From Kryptolebias marmoratus (Eukaryota; Chordata; Actinopteri; Cyprinodontiformes; Rivulidae), in the NCBI RefSeq assembly GCF_001649575.2, contig NC_051431.1:24747931-24811930 (forward strand): a DNA stretch of 64,000 nucleotides. Direction: 5' to 3'. How positions within the stretch are numbered: position 1 is the stretch's first letter; the number at the start of each line of letters is the position of its first letter. Positions 1 through 35,720 of this stretch are shown here, one piece after another. The translations under genes were made by a program, and so were the position numbers. The notes under the pieces are model-generated. The model made no database searches and was not told the DNA's origin. It was given only the letters and a program-made list of their open reading frames with translations.

Positions 1-270
1 GGGCTTTCGCTGTCGCTGCCCCCCAGCTCTGGAACTCTCTCCCAGATTATTTGAGAGCTCCCCAACCATTGATTGATTTTAAAAGAGGCTTGAAGACTTT
101 TTTATTTAAGCAAGCCTATTCTGCCTCTACATGTTTTTTATGATGTTGTTTTTATCTCTGATGATCTTGTTTTTATCTTTGATTTCAATTGCACTGTGTA
201 GCACTTTGAGATTTTTGTTAATGAAAAGTGCGGTATAAATTGGATTTATTATTATTATTATTATTATTAA
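1..270 (+). mobile_element. 3' end of an L2-like LINE, truncated by the window edge
   Basis: Reading from base 3 on the plus strand, the first ~125 bases translate without a stop to the kind of peptide found at the C-terminal end of fish LINE polyproteins (AAPQLWNSLPDYLR, then FKRGLKTFLFKQAY). It is followed by a short 3' UTR with the 'cactttgagatttttgtt...gtgcggtataaat' type tail and a run of ATT units at about 246-269, as in L2/CR1-group elements. Only the tail is in the window. The LINE class is recognised from memory of the family, and the exact subfamily is not resolved. Confidence 0.7.
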
Positions 271-1112
271 TAAACTTAGTAGTTTTTAAGTGCATGTTCA
301 TGTTTACAATTCAAACTCTTTATTACCGAGGTAGGGTATAAAAGAACTGCAGGTGTCTGCAGAGATTAAAGTAGATCAGTGTGGTTTGGCGGTTGGGTGG
401 TTTTACTGGAAGTTTTGTTTTGAGTTTTGATAACTGTGGAAATATGACTGAGCTAAATGCATATGCCCACAAACAAAGAGGTGGCAGCCACTTTCTTTTT
501 GTCAACAGCCAACCACACAGAATCTTAAAAGGACCTTGACTGAGTGAAATGACTGCAGAGGACAAAAAAATTAAAAAAATTAAATGCTCAACATGGGCAC
601 TCAGCATTTCTATTCTGGCCTCACTTAAGGCTTGATAAACAGCTTTCCCCCTAACAGCCACAATTTTTTTGTTTTACAGTTTTATTCCAGAAAGGTACAC
701 AGATAATCAACAGCTGCTAAAGATAAACCCACATCAGAATCTCTTTTTACATGCAAATAAAAAAGTAAAATAAAAATTTGCCCTGAAGCTCAAAAATTCT
801 GTTTCTCATTTCTGCTTTCACTTAATGATTTGTGTACTTTCAATATCTGCACACTGTGTACTACTTGAACCAACAGATACCACATTTGCTGACACAGCAA
901 CACCCCACCAACATACGTCTCGTTTTACAGATAAACAGCACACTGGATTAAGTGTATTTTCAACATTACACTCACAAGTCAAACGCTTGCTGCAAAGCAC
1001 CAAATCTCGAAGCACAGCTGCTGCAGAACTATGTAGTTTAAGCACCATATGTCAATGTTAATTTTATTTATATAACACATTTAAAATCAACAAGTGCTGT
1101 ACAAGCTGGTTA
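271..1112. other. Non-coding stretch, no gene recognised
   Basis: AT-rich sequence with short random open frames only. The last 50 bases (about 1060-1110, 'attttatttatataacaca') resemble the start of a common fish dispersed repeat, cut off by the Tc1-like element that follows. Confidence 0.5.
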
Positions 1113-2272
1113 AGCAGGAAAACCCATCAGTGCAACATCTCCTTAGAGTTGGTCAGGTTGTTGATTGTGGCCAGTGTAATGGTGGTCCACTTCTCTTCAA
1201 TGACTGTGCAAAGTTGCTGATTACTATCAGGAACTGAAACATGCTGATCCAGAGCATCCCAGAAGTGTGTACAGATCCTTGCAACATGGGGCCATGCACC
1301 ACCATGCTGCAACATGAGGTGACGGTGGTGGATGAATGGAACAACATGGACTTCAGGATCTTGTCACGGTGCATTCAAAATGCCGTTACTGAAATGCACT
1401 CGTGTTCGTTGTCCATACCCCCACCACCACCATGGACCAATCGTTGACATCAGCAAACCGCCCATTCACGTTGACATCAGCAAAGCGCTCACCCACACGA
1501 TGCCATACACGCAGTCTGCCATCTGCCCCGTACAGTGGAAACCAGGATTCATCCGTGAAGAGAACACCTCTCCAACGTGCCATACACCATCAATGATGAC
1601 GAACTGCAGTCAGGTGGAGACCCCGATGAGCATGACGAGCATGCAGATGAGCTTCCCTAAGATGGTTTCTCACAGTTTGTGCAGAAATTCTTTGGTTATG
1701 CAAACCGATTGTTGCAGCAGCTGTCCGGGTGGCTGGTCATAGACGATCTTGGAGGTGAAGATGCTGGATGTGGAGGTCCTGGGCTGGTGTGGTTACACGT
1801 GATCTGTGGTTGTGAGGCCGACTGGATGTACAGACAAATTCTCTGAAACGCCTTTGGAAGCGACTTATGGTAGAGAAAAAACATTCAATTCATGGGCAAC
1901 AGCTTTGGTGGACATCCCTGCAGTCAGCATGCGAATTACACGCTCCCTCAAAACCTGAGACATCTGTGGCATTGTGCTGTGTGATAAAACTGCACATTTT
2001 AGAGCGGTCTTTCATTGTGGCCAGCCTAAGGCACACCTGTACAACAATCATGCTGTCTAGTCAGCATCTTGATATGACACACCTGTGGGTGGATGGATTA
2101 TTTCGGCAAAGGAGAAGTGCTCACTAACACAGATTTACACACATTTGTAAACAATATTAAAGAGAAAAAGGCTGATTGTGTACATGGAGAAAGTCTTAGA
2201 TCTTTGAATTCAGCTCATGAAAAATGGGAGCAAAAACAAAAGTGTTCCGTTTATATTTTTGTTCAATATAAA
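1113..2272 (-). pseudogene. Decayed Tc1/mariner-type transposon with broken transposase
   Basis: Read on the minus strand from 2272, this follows a widespread fish Tc1-like element. The terminal part at 2242-2272 is 'aaaagtgttccgtttatat', the left end of that family. A leader follows, then transposase remnants: an HTH region with 'ISAQTVRNHLREAHL' sense (about 1640-1700), the catalytic-domain stretch 'WRGVLFTDESWFPLYGADGR' (about 1525-1580) containing the first catalytic Asp (DES), 'RVWHRVGERFADVN', and the C-terminal 'PHVARICTHFWDALD' to 'IEEKWTTITLATINNL' (about 1150-1290). Stops, frame changes and an internal deletion joining ARICT directly to the WDALD region remove part of the catalytic core, so the copy is dead. 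The right inverted repeat is missing or too diverged to see. Confidence 0.85.
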
Positions 2273-3089
2273 ACAAGGAAACACCACAACATAAAACTGA
2301 TGGAACGTAAACTGAACTAAGAGCATCTGTCTGGAGGATCTCAGTGCTCCTGTTGGAGTTATAAAAGTCAAGAGGTTAAGTTATTGTGAGCCAAACCATG
2401 TAAAACCATAAGGGTATGTTAAATATTTTACATGAAGTAGTTCATTCTGAGCAAGTCAATGTCTACTAACTTCTGCAACCTTGTACCTTGTGTACAAGGT
2501 TATGTATGCTCAATGTACCTTGCACATTGCATTAAACAGTCAAAGGACGGAATTAAAAGTGGCATGTTGTGCACAGAGTTCCTAAACCTATCAACTTCAC
2601 ATCTTTTTAACAAAACAACAATGAATAGTGTCTTAAGGTGCCGATGCACAAGCACTGAAAAACTATTATTACTATTTGGCACTTCTTCTGGTTTTGTCAT
2701 GATTTGCTACTCGTCTTGTAGCTTTGGAAATGTTCCTACAAAAAAATACATTAAAATTTGAGGCTTGATCAGAAAAAATGCATATCGAGTTTTGCTAACT
2801 TCATCTAAGTTAGCAAAGAAAGCTGCAAAATAATTCCACACCCAACAATGATAATTCTGGCGAAACAAGTGAGAAAACCCAGCTCTCTTTGCAACTCTAC
2901 AGCTCAGACGTACTTCACAGTAGAAACATCATTTAAAGTTTTAACGGGCCACAGGAAGTTGGACTTTACGTGTCTGAACACACATTTTGATATCTATAAA
3001 GGGTTTTTAAACAATCACAGTTTTATGATTCTTTAGAGATTTTACCATTAAATGTTCATGTCAGGGTGATGATGTCACAGTAACTTTTT
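2273..3089. other. Non-coding stretch, no gene recognised
   Basis: No open frame here resembles a known family, and no structured repeat is seen. Confidence 0.4.
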
Positions 3090-3356
3090 AAGCTGTGTAA
3101 CTCCCAAAACCTTTACAAACTACTCCTATTTCCATAAACACTATCATTCTAATACAGTTTCTGCATCAAAATGTAGACATTTTTTTAAAAAAACTCTGTC
3201 TCACTGCCATACAGTCTCCTCTGAAATCACCCCAGAGTGCAGAGTGCAAACGTCCAAACGTTCATTGACTTCCATTGAATCCGAATTCAGAATTATCTCA
3301 TCAAACCTGGAAGTATTTTTTTTAACTTGTCATATCTCTAGATAAAACACTGTAGA

Positions 3357-3394
<38 letters not shown>
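3357..3394. repeat. (CA)n microsatellite
   Basis: A run of CA dinucleotides with one interruption near its start. Confidence 0.9.
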
Positions 3395-3397
<3 letters not shown>

Positions 3398-3399
3398 AA

Positions 3400-3592
3400 A
3401 GTACGCGTGATGACCAAACATTTCTGCGATTTATGGTTCAGGATTTTTTTCCTGGTGGTCACAGGTGGTGGTTGCCATGGTGACCCCAATGCGCCACTGG
3501 CAGTAACTTCAACATTTTTATTGTATTGGGATTCTATTGTAATCCATAGGGGAGCCCAGAAGAAAATCTTTGGGAACCACTGCCTTAGTTAA
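3400..3592 (-). mobile_element. hAT-like non-autonomous element, one end
   Basis: On the minus strand from about 3590 the sequence begins 'cagtggttcccaaagatttt', the typical terminal motif of vertebrate hAT-type elements, followed by 'ctcccctatggattaca'. The body may extend left past the CA microsatellite to about 3090. No partner inverted repeat or 8-bp duplication was located and no transposase is present. Class assignment rests on the terminal motif only. Confidence 0.45.
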
Positions 3593-3867
3593 TTACAAAC
3601 GTAAGTCCAAAATCATTATTGGGCTTTAGAGAAGAAAGCTGATGAATGTTGGTATTTCAACCAGCAGCTGCTTTGACGCCTTTCAAAATTTTTCAGAAAT
3701 TTTCTAGCTATTAAAAATAGTTTCTTCTGTTGTAAGAATACTCAATGTTTCACAAGACTTTTGACATATGTTTACTCTCTTGTACTACAACTATATACGT
3801 GGATAATGAACTAGGTCAAAATACAACAAATGAATGTACCACACTGCTATTTCCAAAATATGGTTCG

Positions 3868-4235
3868 ACTTCAGTCACGTCGCCTCAGTGGTTAGAGTTG
3901 TCACCTCACAGCAAATAGATCAAAGGTTGAAAACTCTGCTGCAGCCTTTCTGCATGGAGTTTGCATGGTCTCCCTGTACATGGGTGGTTTTTCATGCAGG
4001 TACTCCGTTTCTACCCACAGACCAAAAACATGCATGGTAGGGTAAATGGCGACTCTAAATTGTCACCAGGTGTGAGTGACAATGTTGTCTTTCAAGTTTG
4101 CCTCTATGTGGCACTGTCATGGACTTGCAATTTGTTCAGGGTGTGCCCCACCTCTTGCCCAATGACTGCTGGAGATAGGCACCAGCTCCCTCACAACCCT
4201 GCACAGAAAAGCAGGTGACTAAAACAGATGGTTGG
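3868..4235 (+). repeat. Common fish dispersed repeat, diverged copy
   Basis: The stretch carries in order the landmarks of a very abundant teleost repeat: 'gcctcagtggttagag', 'cacctcacagcaaata', 'ctgcatggagtttgcatg', 'cagaccaaaaacatgcat', 'gcgactctaaattg', 'cagggtgtgccccacctct' and 'ggagataggcaccagctcc'. It has no coding capacity. The family is recognised, but whether it is a SINE or DNA-element derivative is not decided here. Confidence 0.7.
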
Positions 4236-4479
4236 ATTTGACTTGAGCCATCAAAGATGTAGACATGACACTGCATTCTTTGGCAGCGCTGTTTTATGAG
4301 GTTGTTGCACACCACACTTGTTGCGTGAACGTGAACCAGTTTCAAAAACAAAGATAAATGCTGTTGAGGTTTAAACTTCAGTGATAAGGCCAAAAATAGA
4401 AAGCTACACTGAACTAAAACAAACAGTCTGATGGCTACAAGGAGGTACATTTAGGAGTACTCTGCTCTATCTTTTTGTG

Positions 4480-5797
4480 AAATGTGGCTCATACAGGAGG
4501 AACCATCCCAAATGGTCTGCATACTGGTTGCAATGAAGTGCCTAAGGAAACTGGTAATCAACACAATTTCTGAGGTTCCAGATTTAGTAAACCCATTTCA
4601 GTTCAGCTACCAAGAAAACGGATCAGTGGACGACACTGTGGCTCTGGCACTTCACCACATCTTACAACACCTGCATTTTCCTGTCAAACAGAGCTGTTGC
4701 TCCTGGATTACATCCATGCCTTCAACACAATCATCCATGGCAGACCAACACCAGGTAAAGATCCTGTAACTGTATCCTGGACTTCTCACAGACAGGCCAC
4801 AGTGATGAAGATGGGGAAAGAAGGCCTCTGCTGAGCTCACAGTGAGGGCCCAAAGCATTGCTGCTTCAGTCCAAAACTGTTCTCCTTGTACATACATGAC
4901 ACTGTTTCTGATCAGGACATTATCATCATTAAGTTTGCAGACGATATAACCATCCTTGTCCTCATCAGCATAAGAGATGAGTCTTCATACAGGGAGCTGG
5001 TCCATAAGATTACTGCCTACAGTGAGGACAAGTATCTGGTCCTTAATGTTGACAAAACCAAAGAACCATTACCCCCTCTTCTGCTTCTCACCATCAATGG
5101 AACGGGGATGAAGTAGACTGAAAGCTACGAATCGAAGGCTGTACTTCGAGATCAGCCCAGCAGTGGGCTTGTTGAGAGCGTTCTCACCAGTTGTGCCACT
5201 GGTATAATTGTATAGCCACAGAAGCTTGGATGAGCAAAAATAGCTAGGAGTAATCAGACCAGTACAGAGGATCATCTCGTCTGATCTTCCCTCTATGGAC
5301 ACTTTATACACCTCACGCTGCAGAAGGAAAGCACAGAACATCCTCACGAACAGTCACGCCCAGTTTGTGTTCTCTTTAAGTGGGTGAACGCCTGAGACAC
5401 TGCAGGCCTGTGAGAGTCAGCACTCACCCAGTATTCCTGCATGGCAGCTTAATTCCTGCAGGAGATAGACTGGCACATGACATTAAAGATGGAGAAATGA
5501 CCCCACACCTCAACCCCTTTCAATCTGAAATCAGTTACCTCCCTCAGACTGCTCTGCTCTCCTGCTCCTTCTCTGCCATACTAAATAGCATTATTGTGAA
5601 AGTATATGCAGTATATTGTCCTTTTCGAGCTTTCACTAGATTTTTAAGATGATTTTCTTTTAACTTTTTAATTTTTTCTTTTGTTATTTATTCTTTACTT
5701 CTATAAAGCGAACTAGTGAGACGTAACAAGAATTCCAGTGCACATACTGTAATGTATCTGTGTACATGAGAAACTCTCTCAATCTTAATCTTAACTT
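4480..5797 (+). pseudogene. Rex1/CR1-type LINE, reverse transcriptase remnant and 3' UTR
   Basis: Plus-strand frames match successive parts of a non-LTR reverse transcriptase. 'KCLRKLVINTI' with 'PFQFSYQENGSVDDTVALAL' at about 4538-4660 is the thumb-side region seen in Rex1/CR1 enzymes. 'IIKFADDITIL' at about 4923-4955 contains the catalytic FADD box. 'VLNVDKTKE' follows at about 5040-5070. The first and later segments are in different frames, so frameshifts and stops break the protein. The 3' end (about 5640-5797) finishes with repeated 'aatcttaatctt' units, typical of Rex1-like tails. It is a 5'-truncated, inactive copy. Confidence 0.75.
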
Positions 5798-6505
5798 TTC
5801 CTTTACAGTACTGTGCAAGAGTCTTGGTCCACCTCTTATTTTTTATACATTACTCACAAAAAGCTATATTTTCTTTTAATATTTTAAAAATGACTATAAT
5901 CAATACTTCAAATTTTCTGTAGGTCTTTCAGTTTTATTTTTTGGTCTTTTGCTACTTTTTACAAACATTTAGCTAGGTAGGAGTACACTAAAAGTGTTTT
6001 AACAATTGATCCAGTTGTAGAAATAATTTAATCTATCAAGTAAACGGCATCTTTTCCTATTCAGATAAACCAATGTAAAAGAACAACTGAGCATTTTGCT
6101 TCTCTGACTTGCAGTGCATGGATCTCTACTGCAGACTGCTGGTGGGAAGGAGAACTGCACTGATAATTTCACCTTTTTCAACCACGTTCTGTGGCGACAA
6201 TGAGTTCAGAGCAGGTTAAACTGAGCAGAATCAAAGACAACACAAAGCCACTTTGTTCTGTAATTCAAACATTTCTGTCATATGCTGCTTGATCACTCAT
6301 CTGGAACCTAGATGTTCTTAGAGGATCACATTTCAAAATACACTTCATTTCCACAGATCACAGTGAGGTCTCGGTTTTATCAAGCTTATTTAAAAATGTG
6401 CCTGTAGAAAGTCACTTATCGGGTTCTTTACTTCGAATCAGGACAAGGTTGGTGCTGTTGAGCTTTTAGGCTGTTCTTTTGCAGTTTTTCCTTTTTGTTT
6501 TAGAT
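5798..6505. other. Non-coding stretch, no gene recognised
   Basis: AT-rich. Searched by eye on the minus strand for the missing last coding exon of pik3cb and not found. Confidence 0.4.
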
Positions 6506-6669
6506 AAAACAACTGGACTTCATTCTGTAGCTGAAGATATTTTGCTTCCCATCTGGGGAGCTTTAGCAATGAATTAAAGCTTGGAACTCCACTCTCCAGT
6601 TTTTATTGCTAAAGCTCCCCAGATGGGAAGCAAAACATCTTCAGCTAAAGAATGACGTCCAGTTGTTTT
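6506..6669. repeat. Inverted repeat, two 65-bp arms around a 34-bp loop
   Basis: Bases 6506-6570 and 6605-6669 are reverse complements at 62 of 65 positions; mismatches fall at three isolated sites. The arms contain 'gcttcccatctggggagctt' and its complement. Fish genomes carry related hairpin-shaped dispersed repeats with 'ctgaagatgttttgcttccc'-like arms, so this is probably a MITE-like copy. It lies in the presumed last intron or downstream flank of pik3cb. Confidence 0.85.
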
Positions 6670-6884
6670 GTTTGTTTGTTTTTACATCTTTTTGGATTTG
6701 TCATATCCTGAATGACTGAGAATGTACACCAGAAATTTGCAGTTTACAAAAACAGAAACAAAATTGACATATTATTCTTCTTGTAAGTCCTTTCTGTAAC
6801 ATACCTTTTTACAAAAATCTGACTATTGTTTTGTCAATAAGTTATCCCTCTGCCCCCTTCTTTCTATTAAACCAGGCTGCTTTA

Positions 6885-31429
<24,545 letters not shown>

Positions 31430-31466
31430 GGCAAGGAGAACCTAACACCACCTCAACCATAAGGAC
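31430..31466 (-). other. pik3cb: Predicted 5' UTR part of the first coding exon of pik3cb
   Basis: Upstream of the ATG the minus strand reads a pyrimidine-rich 'tttgtccctccag' ending at 31467, a good 3' splice site. This leaves 37 bases of 5' UTR in this exon and implies at least one further non-coding exon upstream. An in-frame TAG lies 15 bases before the ATG. Confidence 0.55.
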
Positions 31467-33135
31467 CTGGAGGGACAAAAGACACTCAGGTTCAGTAATC
31501 GTTTTTAAAAAGGTCACTCTGATAACCTTAAATCCTTGATAATTACAGGGGAAATAATAGAAAAATGCCAAAAAGACGTCTGAACTAACAGGCAAATAAT
31601 ATAGGTTATATTTTGAATTCAGTCTGCAGACAGGAAACCTGAACTGATGATGGTTTTGAGAGTAAAAGATGGGCAACAGTACACTGGTGACGGCCACCAA
31701 CAACAGCCCTCAACCCAGACAAGTTGAAAAAGTGAAAAACAAAACCAAACATACACACACACACACACAAAACAAAACAGTTTGAGGCTGTTAAAATAGT
31801 ATAAACAAACTCTAATCATCTACGCAGCAGTTTGGTCACATGTGCCATGCTGTTTTTATTTTCATACAGACAATAAATAGAAGTTGAGAGCACAAACAGA
31901 GAGGCTGTGTCCCTGTGAGGGCAGCACTGTACCGAGTCCGGTGGGAAGCCGCTGGATTTCATTCGGATGAGGGCCAGTGCTCAGAGGAATGCCCACTAAG
32001 CAAACAGAACAAAAAGTTCAGCTTGCTTTCCCTTCATCTGACACCCTACCCACCCACCCCCCCAAACACACATAAGAAAAACACACAGTTATTAGAAAGA
32101 CACTGCATTAAAGACCACACTGTCCCTTAACACACACGCTTGCATAAAGCTGCCAAGGTAATTATTAAAAGCACAACAGGAGGAAGGCTCTGTTCAAAAA
32201 CACTCATCTGTGCCAGCCAATGACAAACTCTAAACCCTCAGAACTCTGATGAAATACTAACTAATATCTTCTTAGCTCCTAAGGGGGGAAATTTGCAAAT
32301 ATAATTGAAGTTATGCAATTCAAGGACACACACCTATGGCCGTGCATGCTGCATGCAAACAGCAGAGTTCCACTGAAACGCAGTAAGTGCTGGTTAAAAA
32401 CAGCCCGCAGCCTGGTTTCCATTTGGGCCAGTGCATCAACCACAGCCGTTGCCATTGCACCACTTCCACCTGAAAGTTTCTCATGAAGCAGCCTGGTACA
32501 TTAACATCTTCCACTAGTTCACAGCTCCATCTCCGTTTCAGCTCAATCCGCACATTAGAAATGATCGTACCGATTGGCTCTAATGGTCGTATCCCTTCAG
32601 AGTTAAGTGCTCAAGCAACCGGCAGACGAGCTGCAGAATGGTGCGATGAAGCCACAATCTCGGGCACTTAACATTATCAACCATGCAAATGGAAACAGCC
32701 CCGCAAAGTGTGTCTGTGTTCTGCTCGAACAGTAGATTGTTGTCGGAACATCCCACTTTAAAAGGTCTTCCCAGTTGTTGCATGTGATTAGAAAAGACGT
32801 GCTTGTTTTTATGTTTTAACAGATTAAGCGCAAGTGAGCCACGCTGAAATGGAAGATGATTTTATAGGCTCACGCAGACACATTTTGAGGCGATGACGAG
32901 AAAACGCACAGCCAGACGTGGACAAACTCGTCCCGTCACAAAGGTGCACAGTTACAAACACAAGAAGTAACTTGACACCGCGTCCGTCTGCAACACTGAC
33001 AGCGCTGTCTTGTCAGAGGAGGATGAACATGTGCGTTGATGTCTGCATGTGAAAACATCTCAATAATTATGGGTTTCGGCAGTGACGTTTTCACAGTAGA
33101 CAGCTTGAAAACTGTCTGTGATGTCAATGCTCTCA
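31467..33135. other. Upstream flank of pik3cb, no gene recognised
   Basis: Contains short CA tracts (31746-31769) and some GC-richer patches (about 31915-31985 and 32330-32740), but no coding frame that matches a known family. It may be a 5' UTR intron. Confidence 0.35.
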
Positions 33136-33141
33136 GTTTCT

Positions 33142-33150
33142 CCCCCCCCC

Positions 33151-33196
<46 letters not shown>
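33142..33196. repeat. Compound C-run, (CT)n, (CA)n microsatellite
   Basis: Ten C, then about 15 CT units, then eight CA units. Confidence 0.9.
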
Positions 33197-33796
33197 AACA
33201 GACCCACTTACTGTACATGCACAGGTGAGCAGGGTTACTGAGGATGTGGTGGCAGACAGCCAGAGGTTCGCTGCCAAGGTCAGGTTTCAGAGGGAGGGAT
33301 AGAGGAGAACAAGTGGGTTTGCAAGATCAGGAAGAATGGAGTGTTTCATGTGGCAACACACAGAGGGGACTGAAAGGATACAGTCAGTTAGCGAACACCG
33401 ACCAGAGTAAACAAAGTACACGCTCTGAGAGCCGCCTGTGATTGAAAGTGCAGAAACATGATCCCAGGTACGTGCGTTCTCTGTTCTCTGTGTCAAGTGT
33501 GGAAGATTTTCAGATTAGACAACCTTTGCAAAAAATCTGCTCATTCAGAAAACAACTTTAGTGTAAGATTTCTTTAAGTGGAAGATTCAGCATAGTCTTA
33601 AATGGGCTTCCTGTAACAAAAGGTGGCAGGGGTCAAAAGAAACGAGGAATTGGTGAATCATTTCCTCTGATCAAATAACTGCAGATTCACTGATAAAAAG
33701 CAGCAAGTGTAAATTTAGAAAGAGATTCAAGGTCAGTGGGAGGAAAACCTGAAGGACAAACTGTTGTTTTCTGTTAATATTTTTGGTAATGTTTAT

Positions 33797-34160
33797 ATTG
33801 CCTGCCACCGAAAGGCACAGGTGGATGATTATGATTTTGGGAGTTTATGAATAGTCAAATGTCTGTTAGCAAAATATCTTATGAGCCACTGGACAAATTT
33901 AAATGAAACTCTTAGAAAATAATAAATGGATGTACGTCTACAACTGATTAACTTCTGGAGTCAACCCAATTCCAGATGGCTGCCACAGCTAATCAACCTT
34001 AGCCCTCCTGAAGCCCTCAAAAGAGAGAGAGCTAGAAGCAGAGAAGCCCTTATAACTTTGGGTCAATTTGACCTGAAGGCCATGGGAGGGAAAAAAATAA
34101 AAAAAAACATTTGGCGTGGCAGTAGCTGAGGCTGATCTCAAACACATATTCTGAGCATTA
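33797..34160 (+). repeat. Dispersed repeat family A, copy 4
   Basis: The best-preserved start of the family: 'attgcctgccaccgaaaggc', then 'tgtctgttagcaaaatatct', 'gagccactggacaaattt', 'actgattaacttctggagtc' and 'ccagatggctgccacag'. Confidence 0.75.
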
Positions 34161-34179
34161 ACACATTGCATTTATCATT

Positions 34180-34312
34180 AACTATTTGGAGTCAACAAGT
34201 CTGTCTGTTCACAAAATATCTCCTGAACCGCTGGACAAATAATAATGAAACTTTCAGGAAATAATCAGTGGATGTACCTCTATAACAGATTAACGTTTTG
34301 AGTCAAACCGTT
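34180..34312 (+). repeat. Dispersed repeat family A, copy 5 (fragment)
   Basis: Fragment with 'caaaatatctcctgaaccgc', 'atgaaactttcaggaaataa' and 'ggatgtacctctataacag'. Confidence 0.65.
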
Positions 34313-34384
34313 TGTGACATGCGCTGTCAAAATGAGTCAGAATGCGCCAGGCAGCAGTGAAAAATAACAAACAAACAACAAAAA

Positions 34385-34680
34385 AAGGAAATTAATCATT
34401 AGATGTACATCTACAACTGATTGACTTGTAGAGTCAACCCAATTTAAGATGGCCACCACAGCTAATCAACATTAGGCAGCACAGAAAGTGGCTGTAACTC
34501 AGTTGATTTTACAGATACTGGGCAAAAATCTGATCTGACAGTAGCATGACGTCTCGCAATATTGCACGAGATTATGCATAACTTTATATTCAAGGTTTTA
34601 CCAAAACGGCTTAGACTCAGACACTTTTCAACATAAGATGATCTTCCTTCAAGGAATGTTAGACCTTTATTAAAAATGAA
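34385..34680 (+). repeat. Dispersed repeat family A, copy 6
   Basis: Carries 'gtacatctacaactgattga', 'aagatggccaccacagctaa', 'cgcaatattgcacgagatta' and 'ttccttcaaggaatgttaga'. It supplies the 3' half that copy 5 lacks. Confidence 0.7.
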
Positions 34681-35449
34681 ATGCCCTTTCTTGCCAAAGG
34701 TAAACAAGATGGCAGAGTGAAATAACCTCTGACACACTGCACACCACAATGAGAACAAATAATAAAGACAAAGTGGATCTTTGCTTCCTCTGAACCAGAG
34801 ACAAGTTGTGATGGCTTTCAGATGCATTTACCAGTAAACACTGGTGTTACTCAGCACTCTCTTTCTAAAGCCCTCTCTGTTTGACAGTAAGAGGCCTGTG
34901 AGGCTCACTACAATGGACAGAGTGTGTCCACACGTCTGTGTGTGAGCGAATGAGGAAAAAAAAAAGGGGGGGGGGGGCTTAAATAAATGGTGTGTGTGTA
35001 TGTGTGTGGCAAAAGGTCTGTCTGGTGATTAAGGGTCCTGTGACACATTTTCTTTGACACTGTGCTAAAAATAAAATTCACAAAGAGGATCTAAGACCTC
35101 GCCGTAGTCCTGATCCAACCACTGCAGTCCCATAAATGACTCCGGATGGAGATACACAATATGGCAACCTGAGTCAGCATTTTCCACTGCTGGGAAAGAA
35201 GCGTGTGTCTAGGAAAAAAAAAAAAAAAATTGTCAAAAATGTCTTTATGCACAGATTACAAAAACTCTATCGTCTTTGTTCAGATACTTTTCTTTGTTTA
35301 GAGAAAAGTCTAATTAAGTGAAAACAATTTCAATTAATAGAGGCTGACAGATGAGTTCATAATCCATCAATGAAAAGGGGAATTTAAGAACACATCAGAT
35401 GAAAGAAAAGAAAAGAAAAAAGAACAGAACTACAGCTGTATTGTGTTTT

Positions 35450-35720
35450 ATCAGTGGGCTTATTAATACCCACTGCAGAAAGGGAAAAAGACAAAAACGT
35501 TGTAGCCCGTATCTGTGTGTGTGTGTTCGAGTGTGTCTGTTACCAAAAGATCTCATGAACCACAGGATGAATTTTAATGAAGCTTGCAGAAAGTAATTAT
35601 TAGATGTATATCTACGTATAACTGATGGCTGACACAATCAACTGACTTAAAAAGAAAAGTCTATAATTCAGTCAATTTTACAGATATTGAGGTAAAATTT
35701 GGTGTGGCACTTACTTTGAC
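35450..35720 (+). repeat. Dispersed repeat family A, copy 7
   Basis: Landmarks 'agatctcatgaaccacagga', 'ttttaatgaagcttgcag', 'aattttacagatattgaggt' and 'aaaatttggtgtggca'. Confidence 0.65.

Noticed and set aside
31915..31985. GC-richer patch with a minus-strand 'ctcg|gtacag' donor, possible 5' UTR exon
   Set aside because: No convincing acceptor and a weak donor.
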